A DNA stretch of 46,109 nucleotides from positions 1 to 46,109 of the forward strand of contig JAJFTE010000117.1 in NCBI GenBank assembly GCA_021373175.1, given 5' to 3'. Shown here piece after piece: positions 1 through 9,042 of this stretch (position 1 is the stretch's first letter; each line of letters begins with the position of its first letter). The notes under the pieces were generated by a model. It was not told the origin of the DNA. It saw only the letters and a list, made by a program, of their open reading frames with translations, and did not search any database. The DNA is from Actinomycetes bacterium (GTDB taxonomy: Bacteria > Actinomycetota > Coriobacteriia > Anaerosomatales > Anaerosomataceae). A program made the translations under genes and the position numbers.

Positions 1-45
1 GGTTCGTCTTAGCTCCCCGCCACACTCGGCACTGAAGATGGATCG

Positions 46-444
46 TTACCGATCCTGGAACTCGTCAAGAATCGACTGCAGCACGCGACCCGCAGCCTCA
101 AGGGCCTCGTCGGCTTCCTGGCGCGTTGGTTCTTCCCAATCACCCGGGTATCTCGAGGCAACCGCCCACTCAGAAAGCACGCCTAAATGAAGCCCGAGCC
201 GCTTGACTGACCAGTCGTCCGAGAGTAGACGCAAGATCCTGCCGAGGTTGTGCGAGCGTGGCGGATCTTGATTGTCAATCACGAGTGCCGCTTTGAGTGC
301 CTTCTCGGCAGCCTGTTGCGCCAGCGTGCACGCCTGCCGGAGCGGGCCGTCGGCATCCATGATCATGCGCGCAGTGGCCAAGTCCTCCTCGGCATAGGCC
401 AGCCAGCGAGCGGCCTCGTCGCGTGTGTCACGCGGCGCGTTCAT
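46..444 (-). CDS. HEPN domain protein (probable toxin of an MNT/HEPN pair)
   Basis: A 132-residue, mostly helical protein of the HEPN type. It has the N-terminal pattern EAARWLAYAEEDLATARM, a central AEKALKAALV helix, the motif PPRSHNLGRIL near residue 63, and a C-terminal RYP segment followed by an acidic helix, all typical of the HEPN family that partners with minimal nucleotidyltransferases. Proteins of this family are often RNases held in check by, or chemically modified by, the partner. The gene overlaps the upstream nucleotidyltransferase gene by 17 bases, so the two are translationally coupled. ATG start at 444. Toxic activity is inferred from the pairing, not seen. Confidence 0.85.
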   Translation of the reverse strand: MNAPRDTRDEAARWLAYAEEDLATARMIMDADGPLRQACTLAQQAAEKALKAALVIDNQDPPRSHNLGRILRLLSDDWSVKRLGLHLGVLSEWAVASRYPGDWEEPTRQEADEALEAAGRVLQSILDEFQDR

Positions 445-766
445 ACACGACCCTGCCGTCCCGAAGGGCCGACCTCAGGATATCCCCAGGCATATCGCCG
501 CGGCGCTCGATCTCGTCTAGGTCCGTGGGAATCGGATCGACATTCGCATCGACAACAGACACGGCTTCAAGCATCGCCCCGAGCGCGTTCCGCTTGTGTG
601 TCATGTTATCCAGGACAACCAACACATCGATGTCACTCGAGGCGACTGCGTCGCCCCGTGCCTGCGAGCCGAATAGGACTATCCGAATCGGGTTGAATGC
701 AGCGACAAGCACATCGAGCGTGTCCTGTAGCCCTGGGATGTCGTCGTTATTGAGGCGCGAATCCAT
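428..766 (-). CDS. MNT-type minimal nucleotidyltransferase (probable antitoxin)
   Basis: A 112-residue protein with the nucleotidyltransferase core FGSQARGDAVASSDIDVLVV: the GS motif followed by the SDxD metal-binding aspartates. In the MNT/HEPN family the MNT protein neutralises the HEPN partner, in studied cases by transferring AMP to a tyrosine of the HEPN protein. The ATG at 766 is preferred over an in-frame GTG at 784 because a GGAAGGGG ribosome site sits about 8 bases before it. First gene of a two-gene unit; nothing else in the neighbourhood is related to it. Confidence 0.85.
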   Translation of the reverse strand: MDSRLNNDDIPGLQDTLDVLVAAFNPIRIVLFGSQARGDAVASSDIDVLVVLDNMTHKRNALGAMLEAVSVVDANVDPIPTDLDEIERRGDMPGDILRSALRDGRVVYERAA

Positions 767-808
767 GTGTGCATCCCCTTCCACCGCCTGCCCGAGTATA
801 GCGCGCCC

Positions 809-2170
809 CTATCCCATCTCGCACTTCATGAGATCGTCGTACGTCTCCCGGCGGACGATCACGCGAGTCTGGCCGTCGCGCACCATCACGACGGCCGGGC
901 GCACCTGCTTGTTGTAGTTGCTGCTCATCGACTGGCAGTACGCTCCCGTGGAGCACACGCACACGATGTCGCCCACCTCGGGCTCCTGCAGCGGCGCGTC
1001 GGTCACGACGATGTCGCCGCTCTCGCAGTGCTTGCCGGCGATGGTGGCCACCATCGTCCTCGGCTGATCGGCTTTGTTCGCGATGAGCGCCTCGTAATGG
1101 GCGTCGTAGAGCGAGGTCCGGATGTTGTCGCTCATGCCGCCATCGACCGCCACGTAGGTGCGGATGTTCGGGATCTCCTTGATGGTGCCGACCGTGTAGA
1201 GCGTCACGCCGGCGTTGGCGACGATGCTGCGACCCGGCTCCACGGCCATCTTTGGGACCGGGAGGCTGTGCTCTTCCACGTGTTCCTTGATGCCGTCGAC
1301 GATGACCTTCCCGTAGTCCTTCACCGTGGAGGGCTCGTCCGGCAGGCCGTACGCGATGCCGAGACCGCCGCCGGTGTCGAGCTCGCGCACGACGTACCCG
1401 GTGGCCTCGCGGATCTCGTCCATGAAGTGCACGATGACCTCGATGGCCTTGCTGAAGCTCTTGAGCGCGAAGATCTGGCTGCCGATGTGCATGTGCAGGC
1501 CCGCGAGGTCGAGGCCCGGCAGTTCGAGCGCGCGCCGCACGGCCCGCATCGCGAGCCCCTCGTTCATGCCGAACCCGAATTTCGAGTCCTCGGCACCGGT
1601 CTGTATGTAGCTATGCGTGTCCGCGGCGATGCCAGGCGTGACCCTGATGAGGATGCGCTGCTGCATGCCGCGTGCCTTCGCCGCCGCCGAGAGACGCTCC
1701 ATCTCCTCGAAGCTGTCCACCACGACGCGGCCGACGCCCGCGTCCAGACACTCGGCGAGCTCGACGTCGGTCTTGTTGTTGCCATGCACGTAGATGCGCT
1801 CCATCGGGAATCCCGCGCGAATCGCGAAGGCCAGCTCGCCACCGCTTGAGACGTCCAGACAGCAGCCCTCCTCGGCCACGATCTTGCACATCGCGAGCGA
1901 CATGAACGCCTTGCCGGCGTACACGACGTCGACGTCGGGCCAGTGGAAGCGCGTCCAGTAGACGTAGTCGCGAAGCTGGTGGCGGATGGTCGCCTCGTCC
2001 ATCACGTAAAGCGCCGTCCCCTGCTCACGGGCGAGCGTGACCATATCGACGCCGCCGATGAAGAGGTGGCCGTCACGTACCTCGGCCGTCATCGGGAGCA
2101 CAGATGCCAGGTCGGCACCGGTCTTCAGGTCCGGTACCGCTGGAGATTTCGGCGTCGTCGGCTTGCCCAT
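809..2170 (-). CDS. lysA: Diaminopimelate decarboxylase
   Basis: A 453-residue PLP-dependent fold-III decarboxylase that converts meso-diaminopimelate to lysine and CO2, the last step of lysine synthesis. The PLP lysine is in YAGKAF at about residue 87. HIGSQIF, the glycine-rich DTGGGLGIAYG phosphate-binding segment, EPGRSIVANAG and the C-terminal CESGD motif are all present, and the length is normal for the family. The ATG at 2170 has a GGGAGG site about 8 bases upstream. It lies 14 bases after argS and is probably cotranscribed with it. Confidence 0.97.
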   Translation of the reverse strand: MGKPTTPKSPAVPDLKTGADLASVLPMTAEVRDGHLFIGGVDMVTLAREQGTALYVMDEATIRHQLRDYVYWTRFHWPDVDVVYAGKAFMSLAMCKIVAEEGCCLDVSSGGELAFAIRAGFPMERIYVHGNNKTDVELAECLDAGVGRVVVDSFEEMERLSAAAKARGMQQRILIRVTPGIAADTHSYIQTGAEDSKFGFGMNEGLAMRAVRRALELPGLDLAGLHMHIGSQIFALKSFSKAIEVIVHFMDEIREATGYVVRELDTGGGLGIAYGLPDEPSTVKDYGKVIVDGIKEHVEEHSLPVPKMAVEPGRSIVANAGVTLYTVGTIKEIPNIRTYVAVDGGMSDNIRTSLYDAHYEALIANKADQPRTMVATIAGKHCESGDIVVTDAPLQEPEVGDIVCVCSTGAYCQSMSSNYNKQVRPAVVMVRDGQTRVIVRRETYDDLMKCEMG

Positions 2171-2184
2171 GCCCTTTGACCTCC

Positions 2185-3891
2185 CTACATCCGTTGCGGT
2201 GCGTGAACGCCGAGGAGCCCCAGGACGAGTTCCAGCACGATGCGCGTGGCGTCAACGACCGCGAGGCGCGCTGCGGTGAGTTCGGGCGCGTCCGGATCGA
2301 CGACCCGGCACACCGTGTAGAACTGGTGGAACGCGGCTGCAAGCTCCTCGGCATAACGCGTGAGCTTGTGCGGCGCGTACTGCGCGGCCGCGATCTCAAC
2401 GACCTCGGCGAACTCGCCGAGCCTGCGGAAGAGCGCGAGCTCGGCGTCGGCGCCCAGCAAGGCAAGGTCCGCATCGGCGGGCACAAGCGCGCTCACAAGC
2501 ATGCGCACGTCCTCGGCCTCGGGCATCCCGGCCGCCTTACGCAGGATCGAGCAGATGCGGGCGTGCGCGTACTGCACGTAGTAGACGGGGTTGTCGCTGC
2601 TCTGCTCCTTGGCAAGCGCGATGTCAAAGTCGAGCGCCTGGTCGGTGGAGCGCCGCAAGAAGAAGTAGCGGGCCGCGTCGGGCCCCACCTCGTCGAGCAG
2701 GTCCTCGAAGGTCACCATCTCGCCGGTGCGCTTGGACATGCGCACGACCTCGCCATTGCGGAACAGGTTCACGAGCTGTCCGATGATGACGTGCAGCTGG
2801 CCCTCGTGGCCCAGCGCCGCGCACGCGGCCTCCATGCGCTTCACATAGCCGTGATGGTCGGCGCCCCAGATGTCGATCACGATATCGAAGCGGCGTTCCT
2901 CGAGCTTGTTCCAGTGATAGGCGACGTCGGCAGCGAAGTATGTATAGCTGCCGTCGGCCTTCGTGAGCACGCGGTCTTTGTCGTCGCCGAAGTCCGTGGA
3001 GCGGAACCACGTGGCACCTTCGTGCTCGAAGATGTAGCCGGCCTCGCGCAGTCGCGCGATCGCGCGCTCTATCTCGCTCGGGCCGCCGTCAGGGCCGGGC
3101 GCGTGCAGCGTCCGCTCGGAAAACCACACATCGAAGGTAACGCCCATGCCCGAAAGCACGTGCTTGAGGTGCTCGAGGACCTGCGCGTATGCTCTTTCCT
3201 TGAAGTACGACTCGCGCTCCTCGGCTGGGGTGTCGGCCCAACGCTCGCCTTCCTCGGCACGGATCTCGCGGGCGATGTCGGTGATGTAGGCGCCGCGATA
3301 GCCCTCGGCGGGGAACGTCACCTCTCGGCCAGTCAGCTCGAGATACCGGGCGGCGACGGACTCCGCGAAGATGTCCATCTGAACGCCCTGGTCGTTGATA
3401 TAGAACTCGCGCTCTACCCGGAAACCGACGTGCTCCAGGATGCGCGCAAGCGAATCGCCCAGCGCCGCCCAGCGGCCGTGTCCCACGTGCATCGGCCCCA
3501 CGGGATTTGCCGAGACGAACTCCACCTGCAGCGTACGCCCCGCGCCCGTCTCCGTGCGGCCGAACGCGGCACCTTGCGTGCGTGCCTCGGCGACCACACG
3601 CTGGAGCGCGGCATCGGAGAGCCGGATGTTGATGAAGCCCGGGCCCGCGATCTCAACGGCGGCGATGTCGGGATGTCCCGAGATGCGCCCCGCGATGATC
3701 GCTGCGATCTGGCGGGGCGGCATGCCGGCAGCCTTCGCCGCACGCATCGCCACGTTGGTGGCCCAGTCGCCGTGCGCGACCTCGCGCGGACGCTCGGCCG
3801 TGACCACGGGCATCTCGGCAAGCGTGAGCTCGCCGGAGACCACGGCGGAGGCGAGCGCGTCGCGGATGAGGGTCTCGATCAGATGCTGCAC
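2185..3891 (-). CDS. argS: Arginyl-tRNA synthetase
   Basis: Class I aminoacyl-tRNA synthetase charging tRNA-Arg. Visible are an N-terminal additional domain, the HIGH-equivalent HVGH within SANPVGPMHVGHGRWAALGD, the KMSKS-equivalent VRMSKRTG, and a C-terminal helical anticodon-binding domain with the usual ALxFDIALAKEQSSDNPVYYVQYAHAR region. About 568 residues, normal for ArgRS. An in-frame GTG lies at 3900, but the strong GAGGAG site overlaps it and is 8 bases from the GTG at 3891, so 3891 is chosen. Followed closely by lysA. Confidence 0.96.
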   Translation of the reverse strand: MQHLIETLIRDALASAVVSGELTLAEMPVVTAERPREVAHGDWATNVAMRAAKAAGMPPRQIAAIIAGRISGHPDIAAVEIAGPGFINIRLSDAALQRVVAEARTQGAAFGRTETGAGRTLQVEFVSANPVGPMHVGHGRWAALGDSLARILEHVGFRVEREFYINDQGVQMDIFAESVAARYLELTGREVTFPAEGYRGAYITDIAREIRAEEGERWADTPAEERESYFKERAYAQVLEHLKHVLSGMGVTFDVWFSERTLHAPGPDGGPSEIERAIARLREAGYIFEHEGATWFRSTDFGDDKDRVLTKADGSYTYFAADVAYHWNKLEERRFDIVIDIWGADHHGYVKRMEAACAALGHEGQLHVIIGQLVNLFRNGEVVRMSKRTGEMVTFEDLLDEVGPDAARYFFLRRSTDQALDFDIALAKEQSSDNPVYYVQYAHARICSILRKAAGMPEAEDVRMLVSALVPADADLALLGADAELALFRRLGEFAEVVEIAAAQYAPHKLTRYAEELAAAFHQFYTVCRVVDPDAPELTAARLAVVDATRIVLELVLGLLGVHAPQRM

Positions 3892-3959
3892 GGCGAACAC
3901 TCCTCGGGCGATGTTGTGAGTGTTCAGGATACCCTTACCTGGCGGCAGCGACCAGGGTT

Positions 3960-4364
3960 CTAGCCGCGCTTTCGAAAGGCGTGAAGCAGGTCCATGCTGC
4001 GCTCGTAGATGCGCTCCCGTATGCGTTCGGGAGCCGCCCGCCAGTCGTCCGGGTTACGCCCCAACCCGGCGTCGAAGCGCAGATGTGCAAGCCCAAGCAC
4101 CCCGTGCGCCACGGAGTCCTGGGCGCAGTGCAGTGCCCTGCCGAGCGCCACGGCGGAGTCCTCGCGAACAGCTTGACGCCGATACCGCCACACCCAGAAG
4201 TACGACCATGGCGCGAAGTGCATGGTGAGGTTCTTGAGCGACGTCGTGGCGCGGAACTCCCGGTCTACGAGCACGTCAGCACGCGCGATCTGCTCGGCGA
4301 CGTCCGCAAGACCGGCCTCTTGCGCCCACTGGAGCGTGAGTTCGTAGTGCACAAGCGGTCCCAC
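3960..4364 (-). CDS. Small protein resembling zinc-dependent phospholipase C / S1-P1 nuclease fold
   Basis: A 134-residue protein of unproven function. It begins MGPLVHYELTLQWA and carries MHFAPWSYFWVW and the helix ALHCAQDSVAHG. The spaced histidines and aspartates, especially the H-x(3)-D-x(3)-H pattern near residues 98-106, resemble the trinuclear zinc site of the zinc-dependent phospholipase C family. At 134 residues it is much shorter than classical members and has no visible signal peptide. GTG start at 4364 with a GGGAG site 7 bases upstream. It sits between rlmH and argS and has no obvious functional link to either. The family assignment is a motif-level inference. Confidence 0.7.
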   Translation of the reverse strand: MGPLVHYELTLQWAQEAGLADVAEQIARADVLVDREFRATTSLKNLTMHFAPWSYFWVWRYRRQAVREDSAVALGRALHCAQDSVAHGVLGLAHLRFDAGLGRNPDDWRAAPERIRERIYERSMDLLHAFRKRG

Positions 4365-4394
4365 GACTCAACTCCCGTTAGAGCTCCGGCGGTC

Positions 4395-4859
4395 CTACCG
4401 ATGATACGGCTCACCGCGCACGATGCGGAAGCCTCGATAGATCTGCTCCAGCAACACGACCCTCGCCAGCTGGTGGGGCAGCGTCATCGGGCCAAGCGAC
4501 AACCGCTCGTCGGCGCGCTCGAACACCGCCGCATCCAGCCCCGCCGCACCGCCGATCACGAAGGCCAGCGAACTCCGCCCCTCGATGCCGGCGCGCTCGA
4601 GCCACGCCGCCAGCCCCTCCGAGGAGAGCTGCGGGCCGCTCATGTCCATGACGACCACGTGCGCGCCGTCGGGAATGGCACGCAGCACGCCCTCGGCCTC
4701 GGCCTTGAGCGCGCCGCGCTCGTCAGCGGTCACATCGCGATCGGGCACCTCGACGACATCAACGGCCGCGTACGGCCGCAAACGTTTGAGATACTCGGCA
4801 GCCGCGTCTCGCCAGTGCGGTTCCTTCAGCCGGCCGACGGCGACGATACTGATGCGCAC
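4395..4859 (-). CDS. rlmH: 23S rRNA (pseudouridine1915-N3)-methyltransferase RlmH
   Basis: A 154-residue SPOUT-family methyltransferase that methylates N3 of pseudouridine 1915 in helix 69 of 23S rRNA. The N-terminus MRISIVAVGRLKEPHWRDAA, the FVIGGAAGLD SAM-binding knot segment, and the C-terminal LPHQLARVVLLEQIYRGFRIVRGEPYHR signature (ending in the invariant YHR) are diagnostic. The GTG start at 4859 overlaps the htrA TAG stop by one base, so the two are coupled. Confidence 0.97.
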   Translation of the reverse strand: MRISIVAVGRLKEPHWRDAAAEYLKRLRPYAAVDVVEVPDRDVTADERGALKAEAEGVLRAIPDGAHVVVMDMSGPQLSSEGLAAWLERAGIEGRSSLAFVIGGAAGLDAAVFERADERLSLGPMTLPHQLARVVLLEQIYRGFRIVRGEPYHR

Positions 4860-6097
4860 TACCGCGTCGCCACATCAGAGCCCAGCGTCACCTGCAGGGT
4901 CAGGTGCTTCGTCCCGCGCACGATCTCAACAGCGACCGTCTGCCCTACCTTGTGAGAGCGAACCACTGTGAAGACATCCTCCACGCTCGCGACGTCCTTG
5001 CCGGCGATCTTCACGATGATGTCGCCTTGCTTCAAGCCCGCCTTCTCGGAGGGAGAGCCTGCCGAGACGCTCTGGATGAGTGCCCCTTTGGACACCGGCA
5101 GGTTGAACTGCGCCGCCGCGACGGCATCGATCGTCACGGTCCCGACGCCCATGTACGGGTGCGAGACGCGGCCGGTCGCGATGAGTTCCTCGGCGATACC
5201 TCTGGCGAAATCGGCAGGGATCGCGAAGCCGATACCCGCCGACTGGCCGGACGTCGACTGGATGAGCGTGTTGATCCCGATGAGACGGCCTTCAGCGTCC
5301 GCAAGCGCACCGCCGGAGTTGCCGGGGTTGATCGCGGCGTCGGTCTGAATGAGGCTCGTGTAGGTGGTGATGCCCGACGCGCTCTGAGCGACACTCGAGC
5401 GCCCAAGAGCCGAGATGATGCCGGAAGTGACGGTCTTCTCAAGGCCGAAGGGACTGCCGATGGCAACAACCGGCTCGCCCACCTTAAGACTCGCCGAGGA
5501 ACCGAACTGCACCGCCGGGAGCCCTGTCCGCTCGACCTTGATGACCGCAAGATCGGTAGAGGGATCGGTTCCGATCACCTTCGCCGGAAGGTCCTCGACG
5601 CCGACCGTGACCACAAGCGCGTCGGCGCCTTCCACAACGTGGTTGTTCGTGAGGATGTAGCCGTCAGGGCGGATGATCACGCCGCTGCCATTGCCAACCG
5701 CCTGCGTGATGGTCTTGCCAGTGAATCGATCGACACCCGTCTGCTCGATAGCGACGTTCACCACCGAGGGCGTGAGCTTTGCGGCGACCCGCTCGGCAAA
5801 GTTCGCATCCTGGTCTCCTGCCCCACTCGTCGTCTCGGTCGACGTTTGCACGATGCTCGCCATGGTCGATGTAGAGGGCGTCACGGTGCTTGACGCCGGA
5901 TAGCCGAGAACGAACACGAACACGAGGGCGACGGCCGCTGCGCCGATGAGCCCGCCGAAGACGGCCGCAAGCAGCGGCCCGGGGCCGCCGCCGCGCCGAC
6001 GCGCGGGCGGGACCGGCGGCGAAGGCGGCGCAGCGAAAGCGGTGGTCGTTGATCCGGTTTCCTGAAAACGCTCGCTGGGCGTGAGATCATCGCTCAT
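4859..6097 (-). CDS. HtrA/DegP-type membrane-anchored serine protease with PDZ domain
   Basis: A 412-residue S1C protease. A proline-rich cytoplasmic N-terminus is followed by one transmembrane helix (about residues 42-66), a Ser/Thr-rich linker, and a trypsin-like domain with the triad His in TNNHVV, Asp in STDLAV and Ser in GNSGGAL. A C-terminal PDZ domain follows (YMGVGTVTI to the end, with AGLKQGDIIVKIAGKDV). The architecture matches Gram-positive HtrA proteins that degrade or refold damaged exported proteins on the outer face of the membrane. ATG start at 6097 with GAGGTG upstream. First gene of a likely htrA-rlmH unit. Confidence 0.95.
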   Translation of the reverse strand: MSDDLTPSERFQETGSTTTAFAAPPSPPVPPARRRGGGPGPLLAAVFGGLIGAAAVALVFVFVLGYPASSTVTPSTSTMASIVQTSTETTSGAGDQDANFAERVAAKLTPSVVNVAIEQTGVDRFTGKTITQAVGNGSGVIIRPDGYILTNNHVVEGADALVVTVGVEDLPAKVIGTDPSTDLAVIKVERTGLPAVQFGSSASLKVGEPVVAIGSPFGLEKTVTSGIISALGRSSVAQSASGITTYTSLIQTDAAINPGNSGGALADAEGRLIGINTLIQSTSGQSAGIGFAIPADFARGIAEELIATGRVSHPYMGVGTVTIDAVAAAQFNLPVSKGALIQSVSAGSPSEKAGLKQGDIIVKIAGKDVASVEDVFTVVRSHKVGQTVAVEIVRGTKHLTLQVTLGSDVATR

Positions 6098-6136
6098 AAG
6101 ACACCTCGTTCGGACGGGAAAGCTTCACAAGAAACG

Positions 6137-6142
6137 ACTATA
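6137..6142 (-). promoter_or_regulatory. Possible -10 element upstream of htrA
   Basis: On the minus strand the hexamer TATAGT, preceded by GGG, lies about 40 bases before the htrA start in the 110-base gap after nuoN. No good -35 hexamer stands 16-18 bases upstream, so this is a weak call resting on one element and its position. Confidence 0.3.
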
Positions 6143-6207
6143 CCCGAGGCTGTGACATGCGAGCGTATGGGGCACAACCATGGCGCAAGCTCTTCACACG
6201 TTCTTCT

Positions 6208-7581
6208 CTACAACGCCGAGGTCAGGACCTTCAGCAGCGGCCCTGTGAACGCGCCGAGCGCAAGCGTGACCAGCGCGAGCATACCAACGGCGATGCCGGC
6301 CGGAAGGGAGAAGGCGATCCGCTCGGCGCGTCCCTCGGCGAAAAACGCCGCCCTGATAATCCGGAAGTAGTATCCCGCCGAGACCACGCTCATCACGACC
6401 GCCACAAGCACGAGCGCCAGACGCCCGGCGCCAAGCGTTGCGGTGAAGACCACCAGCTTGCCGAACATCCCGACCATCGGCGGCACGCCCACGAGCGAGA
6501 GCAGGAACACGACCGCCGCCCATGCGACCGCAGGCCGCCGGGCCACAAGCCCCGCGAAATCGTCGACGGAGGTGCCCTCCTCGGCCGCGATGAGCATGAT
6601 CGCCATCGACGGCACCGCGTAGGCGATCGTATACAGGATAGCCGCGGCGTTGCCCGCCGGCGTGCCCGCCGAAAGCGCCAGCAGCATGTAGCCGGTGTGC
6701 GCCACGCCCGAGTACGCCATCAGCCGACGCACGTCGCTTTGCGGGTACGCGGCAAGGTTGCCGAGCAGCATCGAGGCCAGCGAAGCGATCGCGATAACCG
6801 TGGGAAGCGCGGTCACACCGGGCGTGAGCAGCGCGGCAAGGCGAGCCATCACAGCCGCACCGGCGAGCTTCGGCACCGTGGAGACGAAGGCGACCGAGGC
6901 CGCGGGAGCACCAGCATACGCGTCCGGCGCCCAGTAGTGAAACGGTGCCGCCGATATCTTGGCGAAGAGCCCCACGAAGACGAACACCGCCGCGAAGCCG
7001 CCGAGTAGCCCTGCGCTCGGAGCTGCCGCGATGCCGGCATACGACGTGGACCCCGAGATGCCGAAGAGGAACGAGAAACCGTAGAGCATGACGAGGCTCG
7101 TCGTCATCGACAGCAGGAAGTATTTGAGCGCGCCCTCGAGCGTGCGCGCGTCGTCGCGACGGTAGCCCATGAGCACGTAGGCCGGCATGGTCGCAAGCTC
7201 GATGCTGATGAAGAGCACCATAAGGTCGCGCGAAGCGACCATCAGCATGCCGCCGAGGGTCGCGAGCAGCACGAGAGCGGTGGCTTCGCGCGAACGCTCG
7301 GGGCCCATTCCGCGGCCCGAGAGCCACAACAGGTACACCGCCGCGAGCGCCGCGAGCACCACGCGCACTGTCACGGCGACCTGATCGAGCTCCAGCACGC
7401 CGCCGACGAACGCGGCCGGCCGCACCCCGATCGCCACAGCGGCGATCGCCGCCGCCGCGGCGAAGGCGGCCCCCGCCGCCGCTCCGGCGCCTTCGCGCCG
7501 GAAGATCCGCTCGGCAAAGAGTGCAACGAGCGCTCCGGCCAAAAGCAGGTACTCGGGGATGAACCAGCCCACACCGGTCAT
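6208..7581 (-). CDS. nuoN: NADH-quinone oxidoreductase subunit N
   Basis: A 457-residue, strongly hydrophobic antiporter-like subunit of the complex I membrane arm, with about 14 transmembrane helices. The core segment ELATMPAYVLMGYRRDDARTLEGALKYFLL, with its conserved Glu and Lys residues, and a later lysine in TVPKLAGAA match NuoN. The start is uncertain: the ATG at 7581 sits just past the nuoM stop, and a GTG at 7590 would overlap nuoM. Last gene of the nuo operon. Along with NuoL and NuoM it couples quinone reduction to proton or cation translocation. Confidence 0.95.
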   Translation of the reverse strand: MTGVGWFIPEYLLLAGALVALFAERIFRREGAGAAAGAAFAAAAAIAAVAIGVRPAAFVGGVLELDQVAVTVRVVLAALAAVYLLWLSGRGMGPERSREATALVLLATLGGMLMVASRDLMVLFISIELATMPAYVLMGYRRDDARTLEGALKYFLLSMTTSLVMLYGFSFLFGISGSTSYAGIAAAPSAGLLGGFAAVFVFVGLFAKISAAPFHYWAPDAYAGAPAASVAFVSTVPKLAGAAVMARLAALLTPGVTALPTVIAIASLASMLLGNLAAYPQSDVRRLMAYSGVAHTGYMLLALSAGTPAGNAAAILYTIAYAVPSMAIMLIAAEEGTSVDDFAGLVARRPAVAWAAVVFLLSLVGVPPMVGMFGKLVVFTATLGAGRLALVLVAVVMSVVSAGYYFRIIRAAFFAEGRAERIAFSLPAGIAVGMLALVTLALGAFTGPLLKVLTSAL

Positions 7582-7582
7582 G

Positions 7583-9037
7583 CTACGCACCCGCCAACAG
7601 CGCGACGATGCGGGCTACCGCAGGATCGGTGAAGCGCAAAAGCGAGTTCCAGTACAGACCGACTGTGAGCGTGAGCGCAACGAGCGGCACGAGGATTGCG
7701 ATCTCGCGGACCGACAGGTCCGGGATATCGGCCACCGCGTGTGACGGCGTGCCGAGGACGACCCGCTGCACCATCCACAACGTGTACGCCGCGGCGAGCA
7801 GCACCCCGACGGCCGCGAGCACGACCCACCCGGCCGGAACCGTCGACTTCCACGCGCCAAGGAGCGTGAGGAACTCGCCGACGAAGCCGGAAAGCCCCGG
7901 CAGGCCGAGTGACGCGAACGATGCGAAGGCGAGCAACCCACCGGCGACCGGCACCTGGCTGGAGAGTCCCGAGACGTCCTCGATCATACGGGTATGGGTG
8001 CGGTCGTACACCATCCCCACGATGAGGAAGAGCATGCCGGTGACAACGCCGTGCGAGAACATCACGGCGAGCGCGCCGTTGAGCCCCTCGACGGTGCCGG
8101 ACGCGATGCCAAGCATCACGAAGCCCATGTGCGACACCGAGGAGTACGCCACGAGCTTCTTCAGGTCCGTCTGAGCGAACGCAAGCGCGGCGCCGTAGAC
8201 GATCGAGATCGCCGCGAGCGCGGTGATGAACGGCGCCCACTGCTTCGCCGCGTGCGGCAGGATCGGCAGCGCGATGCGGATGAAGCCGTACGTCCCCATC
8301 TTCAGAAGGATGCCCGCAAGCAGCACGGATGCGGCGGTCGGAGCCTCAACGTGCGCGTCGGGCAGCCACGTGTGCAGCGGGACGATGGGCACCTTCACCG
8401 CGAAGCCGAGGAAGAACGCCGCGAACACCCACCACTGGAAGGTGGCGGGCAGGCCGAGGCCGATCATCGCTGTCATATCGAACGTGCCGGTCTGCAGGTA
8501 CAGCGCGATGATGCCCACGAGCATGAACACGCTGCCGAAGAGCGTGTACAGAAAGAACTTGATGGACGCGTACTCTTTCCTCGGCCCGCCCCATGTGCCG
8601 ATGAGAAAGTACATCGGAACCAGCACGAGCTCCCAAAAGACATAGAAGAGCACGAAGTCGAGCGCCAAGAACACGCCGTTCATGCCCACTTCAAGCAGCA
8701 GCAGCATCGCGAAGTACGTCGTCGGCTTGGTATCCATCTTCCACGACGCCACGACGGCGATGAGCGACAGCAGCGCCGAGAGCAGCAGCATCGTGATCGA
8801 GATCCCGTCGACACCGAGATGATACGAGATGCCAAGCTGCGGCACCCACACGGCGCGCTCCACGAACTGCATGCCCGCTCCCACGTCAAACCGGAGCACG
8901 ACGAAGATGACGAGCACCACGTCCACGGCCGTGACGACCGTCGCAAGCCAGCGCGCGATGCCGGCGCGGTCCTTCGGCACGAGCGCCGCGACGATGGCGC
9001 CGATGAGTGGGAGGAAGACGATGGCCGAGAGCAGCAT
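7583..9037 (-). CDS. nuoM: NADH-quinone oxidoreductase subunit M
   Basis: A 484-residue antiporter-like membrane subunit of complex I. It starts MLLSAIVFLPLIGAIVAALV. Signature regions are FYVFWELVLVPMYFLIGTWGG, with the conserved glutamate, and FAVKVPIVPLHTWLPDAHVEAPTAAS, with the conserved lysine and the LHTWLPDAH motif. The open frame runs on upstream through nuoL in another frame. The ATG at 9037 is chosen because homology begins there and it sits 5 bases after the nuoL stop. Confidence 0.96.
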   Translation of the reverse strand: MLLSAIVFLPLIGAIVAALVPKDRAGIARWLATVVTAVDVVLVIFVVLRFDVGAGMQFVERAVWVPQLGISYHLGVDGISITMLLLSALLSLIAVVASWKMDTKPTTYFAMLLLLEVGMNGVFLALDFVLFYVFWELVLVPMYFLIGTWGGPRKEYASIKFFLYTLFGSVFMLVGIIALYLQTGTFDMTAMIGLGLPATFQWWVFAAFFLGFAVKVPIVPLHTWLPDAHVEAPTAASVLLAGILLKMGTYGFIRIALPILPHAAKQWAPFITALAAISIVYGAALAFAQTDLKKLVAYSSVSHMGFVMLGIASGTVEGLNGALAVMFSHGVVTGMLFLIVGMVYDRTHTRMIEDVSGLSSQVPVAGGLLAFASFASLGLPGLSGFVGEFLTLLGAWKSTVPAGWVVLAAVGVLLAAAYTLWMVQRVVLGTPSHAVADIPDLSVREIAILVPLVALTLTVGLYWNSLLRFTDPAVARIVALLAGA

Positions 9038-9042
9038 GGGCG

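Noticed and set aside
2104-3963. Long plus-strand open frames opposite argS, and similar long frames opposite nuoL, nuoM, topA and others
   Set aside because: High GC leaves few stops on the opposite strand. These products have Arg/His-rich composition and no recognisable domains, while the minus-strand frames are clear conserved genes.
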